Shown here in pieces: positions 30,525 to 44,634 of a stretch of 64,000 nt of DNA (positions within the stretch are counted from its first letter, which is position 1; every line of letters begins with the position of its first letter). The position numbers and the translations under genes were made by a program. Source of the DNA: Salmonella enterica subsp. arizonae (GTDB taxonomy: Bacteria; Pseudomonadota; Gammaproteobacteria; Enterobacterales; Enterobacteriaceae); assembly GCF_008692845.1 (NCBI RefSeq), contig NZ_VXJW01000007.1, positions 124,001 to 188,000 of the forward strand, written 5' to 3'. Under the pieces are notes generated by a model that was not told the origin of the DNA, searched no databases, and worked only from the letters and a program-made list of their open reading frames with translations.

Positions 30525-31158
30525 TTATCTACAGTAAAATTATCCACAACGAATATCGCGTTGGGGAACGTTTTGTTCCGCTTTCTTCAGAACCTTGTGA
30601 ACAGAGTTATCCACAGGGTGGCCTATTATTCCTGGAATGCAAAAATTCATACGCAACAAGTGGAAATTATATAATTTATTGATATTTATATAAAAATTAA
30701 AATTTAAAATATTAGCGTTCTTGCTTGCCCCTTGTCTCCCTCTTGAATCGCAATGTGTTTTTATTTTTATACACAGCCTGTGAATAATTCAGGCATCGCG
30801 CACAAGCCCTTTTTCAATCACTCTGACCAGACGCTGTTTTTTCGGTAGCTGCACTTCAATGATGCAAGCGTTCCGCTTTTCAATTTGTTGCGCAACCGCC
30901 CATTCGATATGCTCATCAAGAAGTGGGTGCTCACCCTTACGACTTTCCAGCGCCGCAATAACGGCATCGCTCCATGGCGCATTCCCCAGCGCGACGGCAA
31001 CATTGCGCAGCCAGCGTAAATGACCAATGCGCCGAATCGCAGAACCTTCAGTAACTTTCAGAAACTGCGTTTCGCTCCAGCGAAACAGATCAATCAACTC
31101 CGGCGCGCGCAACGCCTTGCGTGGGCTAAAATCGTCTTCGTCGGTCAACTGTGAATAA
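30525..31158. other. datA: datA-like DnaA-box cluster with IHF site
   Basis: Five perfect DnaA boxes (TTATNCACA): 30540-30548, 30607-30615 and 30767-30775 on the plus strand; 30779-30787 and 31150-31158 on the minus strand, the last inside queG. A near match, TTATCTACA, is at 30525. A perfect IHF consensus on the minus strand (TAATTTATTGATA read on plus, 30672-30684) sits in a very AT-rich tract between the second and third boxes. In E. coli, datA lies in this region and uses this box-IHF-box layout to promote DnaA-ATP hydrolysis and limit re-initiation. Confidence 0.85.
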
Positions 31159-31928
31159 CGATTCCACGGACAGATAAGCTGGCAGTCATCGCAGCCGTAA
31201 ATACGGTTGCCTATTAATGGGCGAAATGCTACTGGAATAGCGCCTTCCAGCTCAATAGTGAGATAAGAAATACAGCGTCGCGCGTCCACCGTATACGGTT
31301 CGACAATCGCTCCGGTTGGGCAAATAGTCATACAGGCGACGCATTTGCCGCAACCCTCCTCGATCGGCTGGTCGACAGGCAGAGGTAAATCAATCAGCAA
31401 TTCCCCCAGGAAAAAGAACGATCCCGCGTCCCGATTAAGAATAAGTGAGTGCTTACCTGTCCAGCCAAGTCCGGCTTTTTCCGCTAACGGGCGTTCAAGA
31501 ATAGGTGCAGAGTCGACAAACGGTCTAAAATTCAGCGAACCGCAGTGTTGCTGGATCCGCTCGCCCAGTTTTTTTAAGCGGCTGCGTAATAGCTTATGAT
31601 AATCACGCCCGAGCGCATATCGGCTAACGTAGCCCAGCGTGGGATTCTTCAACGTACTGGCAAACGCGGCGTTGGCGGGCAGATAGTTCATGCGCACGCT
31701 GATGACACGTAGCGTACCAGGTAAGAGCTCATGAGGTCGGGCGCGCATTATACCGTGGCGCGCCATCCACGCCATCTCACCGTGGTATTGTTTGTCCAGC
31801 CACGCCTGTAACGCAGGTTCGGAGGCGCTGAGGTCGGTATCGGTAATACCAACCTGCTGAAAGCCCAGCTCCAGCCCCCACTGCTTAATATTTTGCGCTA
31901 ACTGATTGAGATCAAGGGGCTCTGACAT
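30789..31928 (-). CDS. queG: Epoxyqueuosine reductase QueG
   Basis: QueG performs the last step of queuosine tRNA modification, a cobalamin-dependent reduction of epoxyqueuosine. From MSEPLDLNQLAQNIKQWG it has 379 residues; earlier in-frame codons overlap nnr. Two [4Fe-4S] motifs are present: CGKCVACMTICPTGAI and CDDCQLICPW. The C-terminal HEAT-like repeats (GHLRWLRNVAVALGNAP) hold the tRNA. The start codon lies one base from that of divergent nnr, and a DnaA box is embedded in the coding region. Confidence 0.96.
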   Translation of the reverse strand: MSEPLDLNQLAQNIKQWGLELGFQQVGITDTDLSASEPALQAWLDKQYHGEMAWMARHGIMRARPHELLPGTLRVISVRMNYLPANAAFASTLKNPTLGYVSRYALGRDYHKLLRSRLKKLGERIQQHCGSLNFRPFVDSAPILERPLAEKAGLGWTGKHSLILNRDAGSFFFLGELLIDLPLPVDQPIEEGCGKCVACMTICPTGAIVEPYTVDARRCISYLTIELEGAIPVAFRPLIGNRIYGCDDCQLICPWNRYSQLTDEDDFSPRKALRAPELIDLFRWSETQFLKVTEGSAIRRIGHLRWLRNVAVALGNAPWSDAVIAALESRKGEHPLLDEHIEWAVAQQIEKRNACIIEVQLPKKQRLVRVIEKGLVRDA

Positions 31929-31929
31929 T

Positions 31930-35240
<3,311 letters not shown>

Positions 35241-35249
35241 GGAGATTTC

Positions 35250-37106
35250 ATGCCGATTCAGGTTTTGCCGCCGCAGCTTGCGAACCAAATCGCCGCTGGC
35301 GAAGTGGTGGAACGCCCTGCGTCGGTTGTCAAAGAGCTGGTAGAGAATAGTCTGGATGCAGGCGCCACCCGCATTGATATCGACATCGAGCGTGGCGGTG
35401 CGAAGCTTATTCGCATTCGCGACAATGGCTGCGGCATTAAAAAAGAGGAGCTGGCGCTGGCGCTGGCCCGTCATGCCACCAGTAAAATCGCCTCGCTTGA
35501 CGATCTGGAAGCGATTATTAGTCTGGGATTTCGCGGCGAAGCGTTGGCGAGTATCAGTTCGGTCTCGCGTTTGACGCTGACTTCGCGCACGGCGGAACAG
35601 TCGGAGGCCTGGCAGGCGTATGCGGAAGGGCGCGACATGGATGTGACAGTAAAACCCGCCGCGCACCCGGTTGGCACTACCCTGGAAGTTCTGGATCTCT
35701 TTTATAATACGCCCGCCCGGCGCAAGTTCATGCGTACCGAAAAAACGGAATTTAATCATATCGATGAGATCATCCGTCGTATTGCATTGGCCCGTTTTGA
35801 CGTCACTCTCAATCTGTCGCACAACGGCAAATTGGTACGGCAGTATCGCGCTGTCGCCAGGGATGGGCAAAAAGAGCGCCGATTAGGCGCTATCTGCGGC
35901 ACGCCGTTTCTCGAACAGGCATTGGCGATTGAATGGCAGCATGGCGATCTGAACCTGCGCGGCTGGGTCGCCGATCCGAATCACACCACCACCGCTCTGG
36001 CGGAAATTCAGTATTGCTACGTCAACGGGCGTATGATGCGCGATCGGCTGATCAACCACGCTATCCGCCAGGCGTGCGAAGAAAAACTAGGCGCGGACCA
36101 GCAACCTGCGTTTGTACTGTATCTGGAGATTGATCCGCATCAGGTGGATGTCAATGTTCATCCCGCCAAACACGAAGTGCGCTTTCATCAATCCCGGCTG
36201 GTGCATGACTTCATCTATCAAGGGGTATTGAGCGTCCTGCAACAGCAGACGGAAACGACGTTGCCGCTGGAGGAGATTGCGCCAGCGCCACGGCATGTTC
36301 CGGAAAACCGTATCGCCGCCGGGCGTAACCATTTTGCTGAGCCCGTTGTGCCAACTGCGGCGCGCGAGCCCGCGACACCACGTTATTCCGGCGGCGCATC
36401 GGGCGGTAGCGGCGGGCGTCAGTCCGTTGGCGGTTGGTCTCACGCGCAGCCGGGCTATAAGAAGCAGCAAGGCGAGGTTTACCGCGCGCTTTTACAGACG
36501 CCTGCGGCGAGCTCAACGCCAGAACCGGTTGCGCCTGTGCTTGACGGACATAGCCAGAGTTTTGGCCGCGTACTGACGATAGTCGGCGGTGACTGCGCGT
36601 TGCTGGAGCACGGAGGGAATATTCAGCTCTTGTCGCTGCCGGTTGCGGAGCGCTGGCTGCGTCAGGCGCAGCTTACGCCGGGGCAAAGTCCGGTTTGCGC
36701 GCAGCCGCTGCTGATTCCGCTGCGTTTAAAAGTAAGCGCCGATGAAAAAGCCTCACTACAAAAAGCCCAACCTTTGTTAGGGGAATTAGGCATTGAATTT
36801 CAGTCAGATGCGCAGCATGTGACCATTCGTGCAGTGCCTTTACCCTTACGACAACAAAATTTACAAATCTTGATTCCTGAACTGATAGGCTACCTGGCGC
36901 AACAGACCACATTTGCAACGGTCAATATTGCACAGTGGATAGCGCGTAATGTGCAGAGCGAACATCCGCAGTGGTCGATGGCGCAGGCCATATCCCTCCT
37001 GGCGGATGTTGAGCGGCTATGTCCGCAACTGGTAAAAGCGCCGCCGGGCGGCCTGTTACAACCTGTTGATTTACATTCGGCGATGAACGCCCTGAAGCAT
37101 GAATGA
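35250..37106 (+). CDS. mutL: DNA mismatch repair protein MutL
   Basis: MutL links MutS mismatch recognition to MutH nicking and UvrD unwinding. It has 618 residues, the reported Salmonella length. GHKL ATPase motifs are intact: [14 protein letters not shown] (motif I, near 30-43), IRDNGCGI (motif II), and [11 protein letters not shown] (motif III). A Pro/Gly/Ser-rich linker (about 345-430) joins the C-terminal dimerisation domain. No DQHA..E endonuclease motif is visible, as expected in methyl-directed systems. It overlaps miaA by eight nt. Confidence 0.98.
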   Translation: MPIQVLPPQLANQIAAGEVVERPASVVKELVENSLDAGATRIDIDIERGGAKLIRIRDNGCGIKKEELALALARHATSKIASLDDLEAIISLGFRGEALASISSVSRLTLTSRTAEQSEAWQAYAEGRDMDVTVKPAAHPVGTTLEVLDLFYNTPARRKFMRTEKTEFNHIDEIIRRIALARFDVTLNLSHNGKLVRQYRAVARDGQKERRLGAICGTPFLEQALAIEWQHGDLNLRGWVADPNHTTTALAEIQYCYVNGRMMRDRLINHAIRQACEEKLGADQQPAFVLYLEIDPHQVDVNVHPAKHEVRFHQSRLVHDFIYQGVLSVLQQQTETTLPLEEIAPAPRHVPENRIAAGRNHFAEPVVPTAAREPATPRYSGGASGGSGGRQSVGGWSHAQPGYKKQQGEVYRALLQTPAASSTPEPVAPVLDGHSQSFGRVLTIVGGDCALLEHGGNIQLLSLPVAERWLRQAQLTPGQSPVCAQPLLIPLRLKVSADEKASLQKAQPLLGELGIEFQSDAQHVTIRAVPLPLRQQNLQILIPELIGYLAQQTTFATVNIAQWIARNVQSEHPQWSMAQAISLLADVERLCPQLVKAPPGGLLQPVDLHSAMNALKHE

Positions 37107-38049
37107 TGTAAGTAAGGCGAGCCTGCCTAAGGCGATATTTTTGATGGGGCCGACGGCTTCCGGCAAAACGGCGCTGGCGATAGAACTGCGTAAAGTTTTG
37201 CCAGTAGAGTTGATAAGCGTTGACTCCGCCCTCATTTATCGGGGAATGGATATTGGTACGGCCAAGCCGAGTGCCGATGAGCTGAAAGCGGCGCCGCATC
37301 GATTGCTGAATATACGCGATCCGTCGCAGGCGTATTCGGCGGCGGATTTTCGCCGCGATGCGTTAGCGCAAATGGCGGAGATCACCGCGGCGGGACGTAT
37401 CCCGCTATTAGTGGGCGGTACCATGCTGTATTTTAAGGCATTGCTTGAAGGGTTATCGCCGCTGCCTTCGGCAGATCCGGAGGTCAGATCCCGGATTGAA
37501 CAGCAAGCAGCGGAGCTTGGATGGGAGGTATTGCACCAGCAACTTCAGGAGATAGATCCGGTTGCCGCCGCGCGAATTCATCCAAATGATCCGCAAAGAC
37601 TTTCCCGGGCACTGGAAGTTTTTTTCATTTCGGGTAAAACTTTAACGGAGCTGACGCAAACGTCAGGAGACGCGCTACCGTACCAGGTGCATCAGTTCGC
37701 TATCGCCCCGGCGAGCCGTGAATTGCTTCATCAGCGCATTGAGCTGCGTTTTCATCAGATGTTGGCTTCAGGTTTTGAAGCAGAAGTCCGGGCGCTTTTT
37801 GCCCGTGGAGATTTGCATACGGACTTGCCTTCCATCCGTTGTGTGGGATACCGCCAGATGTGGTCATACATTGAAGGCGAAATTTCATATGATGAAATGG
37901 TTTATAGAGGTGTTTGCGCCACGAGACAGTTGGCGAAGCGCCAGATGACCTGGTTGCGCGGTTGGGAAGGGGTGCGCTGGCTTGACAGTGAAAATCCCGA
38001 TCGGGCGCGAAAAGAAGTATTACAGGTTGTTGGTGCTATCGCAGACTGA
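37099..38049 (+). CDS. miaA: tRNA dimethylallyltransferase MiaA
   Basis: MiaA adds the isopentenyl group to A37 of tRNAs reading UNN codons. The 316-residue protein has the P-loop [15 protein letters not shown] (near 16-30), the [16 protein letters not shown] substrate loop, and [11 protein letters not shown]. The start overlaps the end of mutL. In E. coli, promoters inside miaA also drive hfq, including a heat-shock promoter; I did not locate those by eye. Confidence 0.97.
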   Translation: MNDVSKASLPKAIFLMGPTASGKTALAIELRKVLPVELISVDSALIYRGMDIGTAKPSADELKAAPHRLLNIRDPSQAYSAADFRRDALAQMAEITAAGRIPLLVGGTMLYFKALLEGLSPLPSADPEVRSRIEQQAAELGWEVLHQQLQEIDPVAAARIHPNDPQRLSRALEVFFISGKTLTELTQTSGDALPYQVHQFAIAPASRELLHQRIELRFHQMLASGFEAEVRALFARGDLHTDLPSIRCVGYRQMWSYIEGEISYDEMVYRGVCATRQLAKRQMTWLRGWEGVRWLDSENPDRARKEVLQVVGAIAD

Positions 38050-38113
38050 ATGTGTACAATTGAGACGTATCGTGCGCAATTTTTCAGAATCGAAAGGTTC
38101 AAAGTACAAATAA

Positions 38114-38440
<327 letters not shown>

Positions 38441-38463
38441 TTTCACGCGCTGTTTATCCATGT

Positions 38464-38488
38464 CGGGGGCGTCAGATAATCGCCCCCG
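38464..38488 (+). terminator. Hairpin between hfq and hflX
   Basis: CGGGGGCG-tcagataat-CGCCCCCG, a perfect 8-bp GC-rich stem with no T-run. It probably protects the hfq mRNA 3' end or attenuates readthrough rather than stopping it outright. Confidence 0.6.
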
Positions 38489-38511
38489 CTGGTTATTAAG
38501 AGGGTTTACGC

Positions 38512-39792
38512 TTGTTTGACCGTTATGATGCCGGTGAGCAGGCGGTACTGGTACACATCTATTTTTCGCAAGACAAAGATATGGAAGACCTCCTGGAGTT
38601 TGAATCTCTGGTCTCTTCCGCCGGTGTCGAAGCAATGCAGGTGATTACCGGTAGCCGTAAAGCACCGCACCCTAAGTATTTTGTAGGTGAAGGTAAGGCA
38701 GTTGAAATTGCGGAAGCCGTGAAAGCGACTGGCGCAGCGGTCGTATTGTTTGATCATGCATTGAGTCCAGCCCAGGAGCGAAACCTGGAACGTTTGTGCG
38801 AGTGCCGGGTTATCGATCGCACCGGTCTTATCTTAGATATTTTTGCCCAACGTGCGCGTACCCATGAAGGTAAGTTGCAGGTTGAGCTGGCGCAGTTGCG
38901 CCATCTGGCTACGCGTCTGGTGCGTGGCTGGACCCACCTTGAACGCCAGAAAGGCGGGATTGGTTTGCGCGGTCCGGGTGAAACCCAGCTCGAAACCGAC
39001 CGTCGTTTACTACGTAATCGCATTGTGCAGATTCAGTCGCGTCTGGAGAAAGTTGAAAAGCAACGTGAGCAGGGGCGGCAATCGCGCATCAAGGCCGACG
39101 TTCCGACGGTATCGCTGGTGGGCTATACCAACGCCGGAAAATCCACCCTTTTTAATCAGATCACTGAAGCGCGAGTTTATGCGGCAGATCAGCTATTTGC
39201 GACGCTGGACCCCACGTTACGTCGTATTGATGTGGCGGATGTCGGTGAAACGGTGCTGGCGGATACGGTAGGTTTTATCCGCCATTTACCGCACGATCTG
39301 GTGGCTGCCTTTAAAGCTACCCTGCAGGAGACGCGTCAGGCGACGCTACTGCTGCATGTGGTCGATGCGGCGGATGTTCGTGTACAGGAAAACATTGAGG
39401 CGGTAAATACCGTTCTCGAAGAGATTGACGCTCACGAAATCCCCACCTTAATGGTGATGAACAAAATCGATATGCTGGACAACTTTGAACCACGTATCGA
39501 CAGAGATGAAGAGAATAAACCCATCCGCGTTTGGCTTTCAGCGCAAACCGGCGTGGGAATACCACAGCTTTTTCAGGCTTTGACGGAGCGTCTTTCCGGC
39601 GAGGTGGCGCAGCGCACGCTGCGTTTGCCGCCGCAGGAGGGGCGTCTGAGAAGTCGGTTTTATCAGCTTCAGGCAATAGAAAAAGAGTGGATGGAGGAAG
39701 ACGGTAGCGTCAGTCTGCAGGTACGAATGCCGATTGTCGACTGGCGTCGCCTCTGTAAACAAGAACCGGCGTTGATCGAATACGTGATCTAG
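38512..39792 (+). CDS. hflX: Ribosome-splitting GTPase HflX
   Basis: HflX is a 50S-associated GTPase that rescues stalled ribosomes, especially after heat shock. The start is TTG at 38512 ([10 protein letters not shown]), giving 426 residues as in E. coli. An N-terminal HflX domain with a [18 protein letters not shown] linker is followed by the G domain: [13 protein letters not shown] (near 203-215), [13 protein letters not shown], and NKIDML. The RSA-like repeat copy B follows its stop. Confidence 0.97.
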   Translation: MFDRYDAGEQAVLVHIYFSQDKDMEDLLEFESLVSSAGVEAMQVITGSRKAPHPKYFVGEGKAVEIAEAVKATGAAVVLFDHALSPAQERNLERLCECRVIDRTGLILDIFAQRARTHEGKLQVELAQLRHLATRLVRGWTHLERQKGGIGLRGPGETQLETDRRLLRNRIVQIQSRLEKVEKQREQGRQSRIKADVPTVSLVGYTNAGKSTLFNQITEARVYAADQLFATLDPTLRRIDVADVGETVLADTVGFIRHLPHDLVAAFKATLQETRQATLLLHVVDAADVRVQENIEAVNTVLEEIDAHEIPTLMVMNKIDMLDNFEPRIDRDEENKPIRVWLSAQTGVGIPQLFQALTERLSGEVAQRTLRLPPQEGRLRSRFYQLQAIEKEWMEEDGSVSLQVRMPIVDWRRLCKQEPALIEYVI

Positions 39793-39799
39793 ACGCAGA

Positions 39800-39906
39800 G
39801 TCATTCAAGTCGCATTGAAGCGGTAGCTGAGAGAATCTCGGAAGCTTACATCTGTAAAGTGACTGGGGTAACGACGCAGCCATTCAAGGAGCGGCCTGAA
39901 AGATGA
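39800..39906. repeat. RSA-like intergenic repeat, copy B
   Basis: Reverse-oriented relative of the element after groEL. Its complement contains GGCTGCGTCGTTACCCCAGTCACTT... and ATGTAAGCTTCC, lining up with copy A's GGCGGCGTTCATTCACCCCAGTCACTT and ATGTGAGCTC. The ends are again inverted (cattcaag ... ctgaaagatg). It fills most of the hflX-hflK gap. Confidence 0.6.
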
Positions 39907-40008
39907 TGCCTGCAACGGCGGCTCGTCTGAAGCATGGAGTAATTTCGCCTTATCCTCTGGAGTCGAAAGACAACGGGGATCACCGCATAACAAATATGGA
40001 GCACAAAC

Positions 40009-41268
40009 ATGGCGTGGAATCAGCCCGGTAATAACGGACAGGACCGCGACCCGTGGGGAAGCAGCAAGCCTGGCAGCAACTCTGGGGGAAATGGAAACAA
40101 AGGTGGCCGCGATCAGGGACCTCCTGATCTGGATGATATCTTCCGTAAACTGAGTAAAAAACTCGGTGGTTTTGGGGGCGGTAAAGGCGCCGGTTCCGGC
40201 AGCGGCAGCTCATCGCAAGGCCCGCGTCCGCAACTGGGCGGCCGTATTGTCGCTATCGCTGTGGCGGCAATAGTCATTATCTGGGCGGCCAGCGGTTTCT
40301 ATACCATTAAAGAAGCCGAGCGCGGCGTTGTGACGCGTTTTGGTAAATTCAGCCATCTGGTAGAGCCAGGTCTGAACTGGAAGCCGACATTTATTGACAA
40401 CGTCACGCCGGTGAACGTCGAAGCGGTGCGAGAACTGGCAGCGTCAGGCGTGATGCTGACGTCTGACGAAAACGTCGTGCGCGTTGAAATGAACGTGCAA
40501 TACCGCGTCACCGATCCGCAGAAATATCTGTTTAGCGTGACCAGCCCGGACGATAGCCTGCGTCAGGCCACCGACAGCGCGCTACGCGGCGTTATTGGTA
40601 AATACACGATGGATCGCATCCTGACCGAAGGTCGTACCGTTATTCGTAGCGATACCCAACGCGAGCTGGAAGAAACCATCAAACCGTACAATATGGGGAT
40701 TACCCTGCTGGACGTGAACTTCCAGGCTGCGCGTCCGCCGGAGGAGGTAAAAGCCGCCTTTGACGATGCGATTGCCGCACGTGAAAACGAGCAGCAGTAC
40801 ATCCGTGAGGCGGAAGCGTATACCAACGAAGTTCAGCCGCGTGCCAATGGTCAGGCGCAGCGTATTCTGGAAGAAGCACGCGCGTATAAAACCCAGACTA
40901 TCCTGGAAGCGCAGGGTGAAGTCGCCCGGTTTGCGAAGATTTTACCGGAATATAAAGCAGCGCCGCAGATTACGCGCGAGCGTCTGTATATTGAAACGAT
41001 GGAAAAAGTGCTGAGTCATACCCGTAAAGTACTGGTTAACGACAAGAGCGGTAATTTAATGGTACTGCCGTTAGATCAGATGCTGAAAGGTGGGAATACG
41101 CCGGCGGCAAAGAGCGACAATAGCGCCAGTAATCTGCTGCGCCTGCCACCGTCTACAAAGTCTAACGCCAGCGGAGCAAGCAACACGTCGTCCTCAAATC
41201 AGGGCGATATTATGGACCAACGCCGCGCGAATGCGCAGCGTAACGACTACCAGCGTCAGGGGGAATAA
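40009..41268 (+). CDS. hflK: FtsH modulator subunit HflK
   Basis: HflK and HflC form an inner-membrane SPFH complex that surrounds FtsH and tempers its proteolysis. The 419-residue protein has a cytoplasmic N-terminus rich in Gly, Asn and Ser (first about 75 residues), one membrane helix (IVAIAVAAIVIIWAASGFYT, near 80-99), then the SPFH domain starting KEAERGVVTRFGKF. A Ser/Asn-rich C-terminal tail follows. HflC begins three bases later. Confidence 0.97.
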   Translation: MAWNQPGNNGQDRDPWGSSKPGSNSGGNGNKGGRDQGPPDLDDIFRKLSKKLGGFGGGKGAGSGSGSSSQGPRPQLGGRIVAIAVAAIVIIWAASGFYTIKEAERGVVTRFGKFSHLVEPGLNWKPTFIDNVTPVNVEAVRELAASGVMLTSDENVVRVEMNVQYRVTDPQKYLFSVTSPDDSLRQATDSALRGVIGKYTMDRILTEGRTVIRSDTQRELEETIKPYNMGITLLDVNFQAARPPEEVKAAFDDAIAARENEQQYIREAEAYTNEVQPRANGQAQRILEEARAYKTQTILEAQGEVARFAKILPEYKAAPQITRERLYIETMEKVLSHTRKVLVNDKSGNLMVLPLDQMLKGGNTPAAKSDNSASNLLRLPPSTKSNASGASNTSSSNQGDIMDQRRANAQRNDYQRQGE

Positions 41269-41270
41269 CG

Positions 41271-42275
41271 ATGCGTAAGTCAGTTATTGCGATTATCATC
41301 ATCGTGCTGGTAGTGCTCTACATGTCCGTCTTTGTTGTCAAAGAGGGCGAGCGCGGCATTACGCTGCGTTTTGGTAAAGTTCTGCGTGACGATGAGAACA
41401 AGCCGCTGGTTTACGCGCCGGGTCTGCACTTTAAGATCCCGTTTATTGAATCAGTGAAAATGCTTGATGCGCGAATCCAGACGATGGACAACCAGGCCGA
41501 TCGCTTTGTCACTAAAGAGAAGAAAGACCTGATTGTCGACTCCTACATCAAATGGCGTATCAGCGACTTTAGCCGTTACTATCTGGCGACCGGCGGCGGT
41601 GATATTTCGCAAGCCGAAGTGCTGTTAAAACGTAAATTCTCGGACCGCTTGCGTTCTGAGATTGGTCGCCTGGACGTAAAAGATATCGTGACCGATTCTC
41701 GTGGTCGTCTGACTTTGGAAGTGCGCGACGCGCTGAACTCCGGTTCAGCCGGTACGGACGATGAAGTGGCGACCCCGGCGGCGGATGACGCCATTGCCGA
41801 AGCGGCGGAACGCGTTACGGCGGAAACCAAAGGTAAAGTACCGGTCGTCAACCCGAACAGTATGGCGGCGTTGGGTATCGAAGTGGTCGATGTGCGTATT
41901 AAGCAGATCAACCTGCCGACCGAGGTTTCTGAGGCGATTTACAACCGTATGCGCGCCGAGCGTGAAGCGGTAGCGCGTCGTCACCGTTCACAAGGTCAGG
42001 AAGAAGCGGAAAAACTGCGCGCGGCAGCCGACTATGAAGTGACGAAAACTCTGGCGGAAGCCGAGCGTCAGGGGCGTATCATGCGTGGTGAAGGCGATGC
42101 CGAAGCTGCGAAGCTGTTTGCCGACGCGTTCAGTCAGGACCCTGATTTCTATGCGTTCATTCGTAGCCTGCGTGCTTATGAAAAGAGCTTCGAAAGTAAT
42201 CAGGACGTCATGGTACTGAGCCCGGACAGCGATTTCTTCCGCTACATGAAGACACCGAGTTCGACGGCACGCTAA
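41271..42275 (+). CDS. hflC: FtsH modulator subunit HflC
   Basis: This SPFH partner of HflK has 334 residues. One N-terminal membrane helix (SVIAIIIIVLVVLYMSVFVV) anchors it, followed by KEGERGITLRFGKVL, the same domain start as HflK. A coiled-coil region (about 230-290, AEREAVARRHRSQGQEEAEK and onward) mediates ring assembly. It is separated from hflK by two nt and followed by a terminator-like stem. Confidence 0.97.
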   Translation: MRKSVIAIIIIVLVVLYMSVFVVKEGERGITLRFGKVLRDDENKPLVYAPGLHFKIPFIESVKMLDARIQTMDNQADRFVTKEKKDLIVDSYIKWRISDFSRYYLATGGGDISQAEVLLKRKFSDRLRSEIGRLDVKDIVTDSRGRLTLEVRDALNSGSAGTDDEVATPAADDAIAEAAERVTAETKGKVPVVNPNSMAALGIEVVDVRIKQINLPTEVSEAIYNRMRAEREAVARRHRSQGQEEAEKLRAAADYEVTKTLAEAERQGRIMRGEGDAEAAKLFADAFSQDPDFYAFIRSLRAYEKSFESNQDVMVLSPDSDFFRYMKTPSSTAR

Positions 42276-42299
42276 AATAGCGTCAGCGGTTTTAGACCA

Positions 42300-42342
42300 A
42301 CAAAACCACCGCATCCAGAAGATGCCGGTGGTTTTCTTTTAT
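42300..42342 (+). terminator. hflC terminator
   Basis: AAAACCACCGCATC-cagaa-GATGCCGGTGGTTTTCTTTT: a long stem with one bulge followed by T-rich sequence, 25 nt past the hflC stop. It ends just before yjeT. Confidence 0.85.
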
Positions 42343-42353
42343 AAGGGCGATAA

Positions 42354-42551
42354 ATGAATTCAACAATCTGGCTGGCGCTTGCTCTGGTGTTAGTCCTCGA
42401 AGGGCTGGGGCCGATGCTATATCCCGGCGCATGGAAAAAAATGGTTTCGGCGTTGGCGCAATTGCCGGAAAATATTTTACGTCGTTTTGGCGGAGGACTT
42501 GTGGTTGCGGGAGTTGTGGTCTACTACATGTTGAGGAAAACGATTGGCTGA
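42354..42551 (+). CDS. yjeT: Small inner-membrane protein YjeT (DUF2065)
   Basis: The 65-residue protein has two hydrophobic helices: STIWLALALVLVLEGLGPML at the N-terminus and GGGLVVAGVVVYYML near the C-terminus, with a basic linker containing PGAWKKM. The length and pattern match the DUF2065 family. ATAAGGGCG precedes the ATG. The function is unknown; the position between hflC and purA is conserved in enterobacteria. Confidence 0.9.
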   Translation: MNSTIWLALALVLVLEGLGPMLYPGAWKKMVSALAQLPENILRRFGGGLVVAGVVVYYMLRKTIG

Positions 42552-42631
42552 CCAAAAAGTAGTCGGGTTTGCCGCAGATTGAGTGCAAAAAGTGCTGTAT
42601 ATCTGAAAAAGCGATGGTAGAATCCATTTTT

Positions 42632-42647
42632 AAGCAAACGGTGATTT
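42632..42647. promoter_or_regulatory. PurR-like operator before purA
   Basis: AAGCAAACGGTGATTT shares the left half and centre of the PurR consensus ANGCAANCGNTTNCNT but is weak on the right. It lies 7 nt before the purA ATG. PurR repression of purA is known in E. coli; this assignment is tentative. Confidence 0.4.
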
Positions 42648-42650
42648 TGA

Positions 42651-43952
<1,302 letters not shown>

Positions 43953-43964
43953 TTGATGGGTTAT

Positions 43965-44045
43965 GCCCGGTGGCGCTATGCTTACTGGGCCTACGGTGAG
44001 TACGCGTTTGTAGGCCGGATAAGATGCTTTGCATTGCCATCCGGC
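43965..44045. repeat. BIME between purA and nsrR
   Basis: Two REP-type units in opposite orientation: tgcccggtggcgctatgcttactgggc and taGGCCGGATAAGATGcttTGCATTGCCATCCGGCTC. They begin shortly after the purA stop. Confidence 0.75.
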
Positions 44046-44171
44046 TCAAATGCGTCATTGTTCCTCGCTTTTTTCCTTCCTGAACCGAAATAAATTAGCA
44101 GCCTGACAGGTGGCTGGTTTATCATCAATACAGATAAGTTATATCCCGTTTTCCCTTTTCCTGAGGTTGAT

Positions 44172-44597
44172 GTGCAGTTAACGAGTTTCACCGATTACGG
44201 ATTACGTGCGCTAATCTACATGGCGTCGCTGCCCGAAGGACGTATGACCAGTATTTCTGAGGTGACAGAAGTCTACGGCGTGTCCCGTAATCATATGGTC
44301 AAAATTATCAATCAGCTTAGCCGTGCGGGCTTTGTCACTGCCGTTCGAGGAAAAAATGGCGGTATCCGCCTGGGTAAACCGGCTAATACTATTTGTATTG
44401 GCGATGTGGTGCGTGAGCTGGAGCCCTTATCACTGGTCAACTGTAGCAGCGAATTTTGCCACATCACCCCTGCCTGTCGTCTGAAACAGGCGCTTTCTAA
44501 GGCCGTGCGGAGTTTTCTCAAGGAGCTGGATAACTACACGCTTGCCGATTTGGTTGAAGAGAATCAACCACTTTATAAATTATTACTGGTGGAGTGA
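44172..44597 (+). CDS. nsrR: Nitric-oxide-sensing repressor NsrR
   Basis: NsrR is an Rrf2-family iron-sulfur repressor of NO-detoxification genes such as hmpA. The GTG start at 44172 ([18 protein letters not shown]) gives 141 residues. Winged helix-turn-helix residues are about 28-52 ([19 protein letters not shown]). The cluster ligands Cys91, Cys96 and Cys102 are present ([13 protein letters not shown]). It is the first gene of an nsrR-rnr-rlmB series, 37 nt before rnr. Confidence 0.96.
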   Translation: MQLTSFTDYGLRALIYMASLPEGRMTSISEVTEVYGVSRNHMVKIINQLSRAGFVTAVRGKNGGIRLGKPANTICIGDVVRELEPLSLVNCSSEFCHITPACRLKQALSKAVRSFLKELDNYTLADLVEENQPLYKLLLVE

Positions 44598-44634
44598 AGT
44601 AAACTTCATTAGAGATGACAATGGAGGAACCTCA

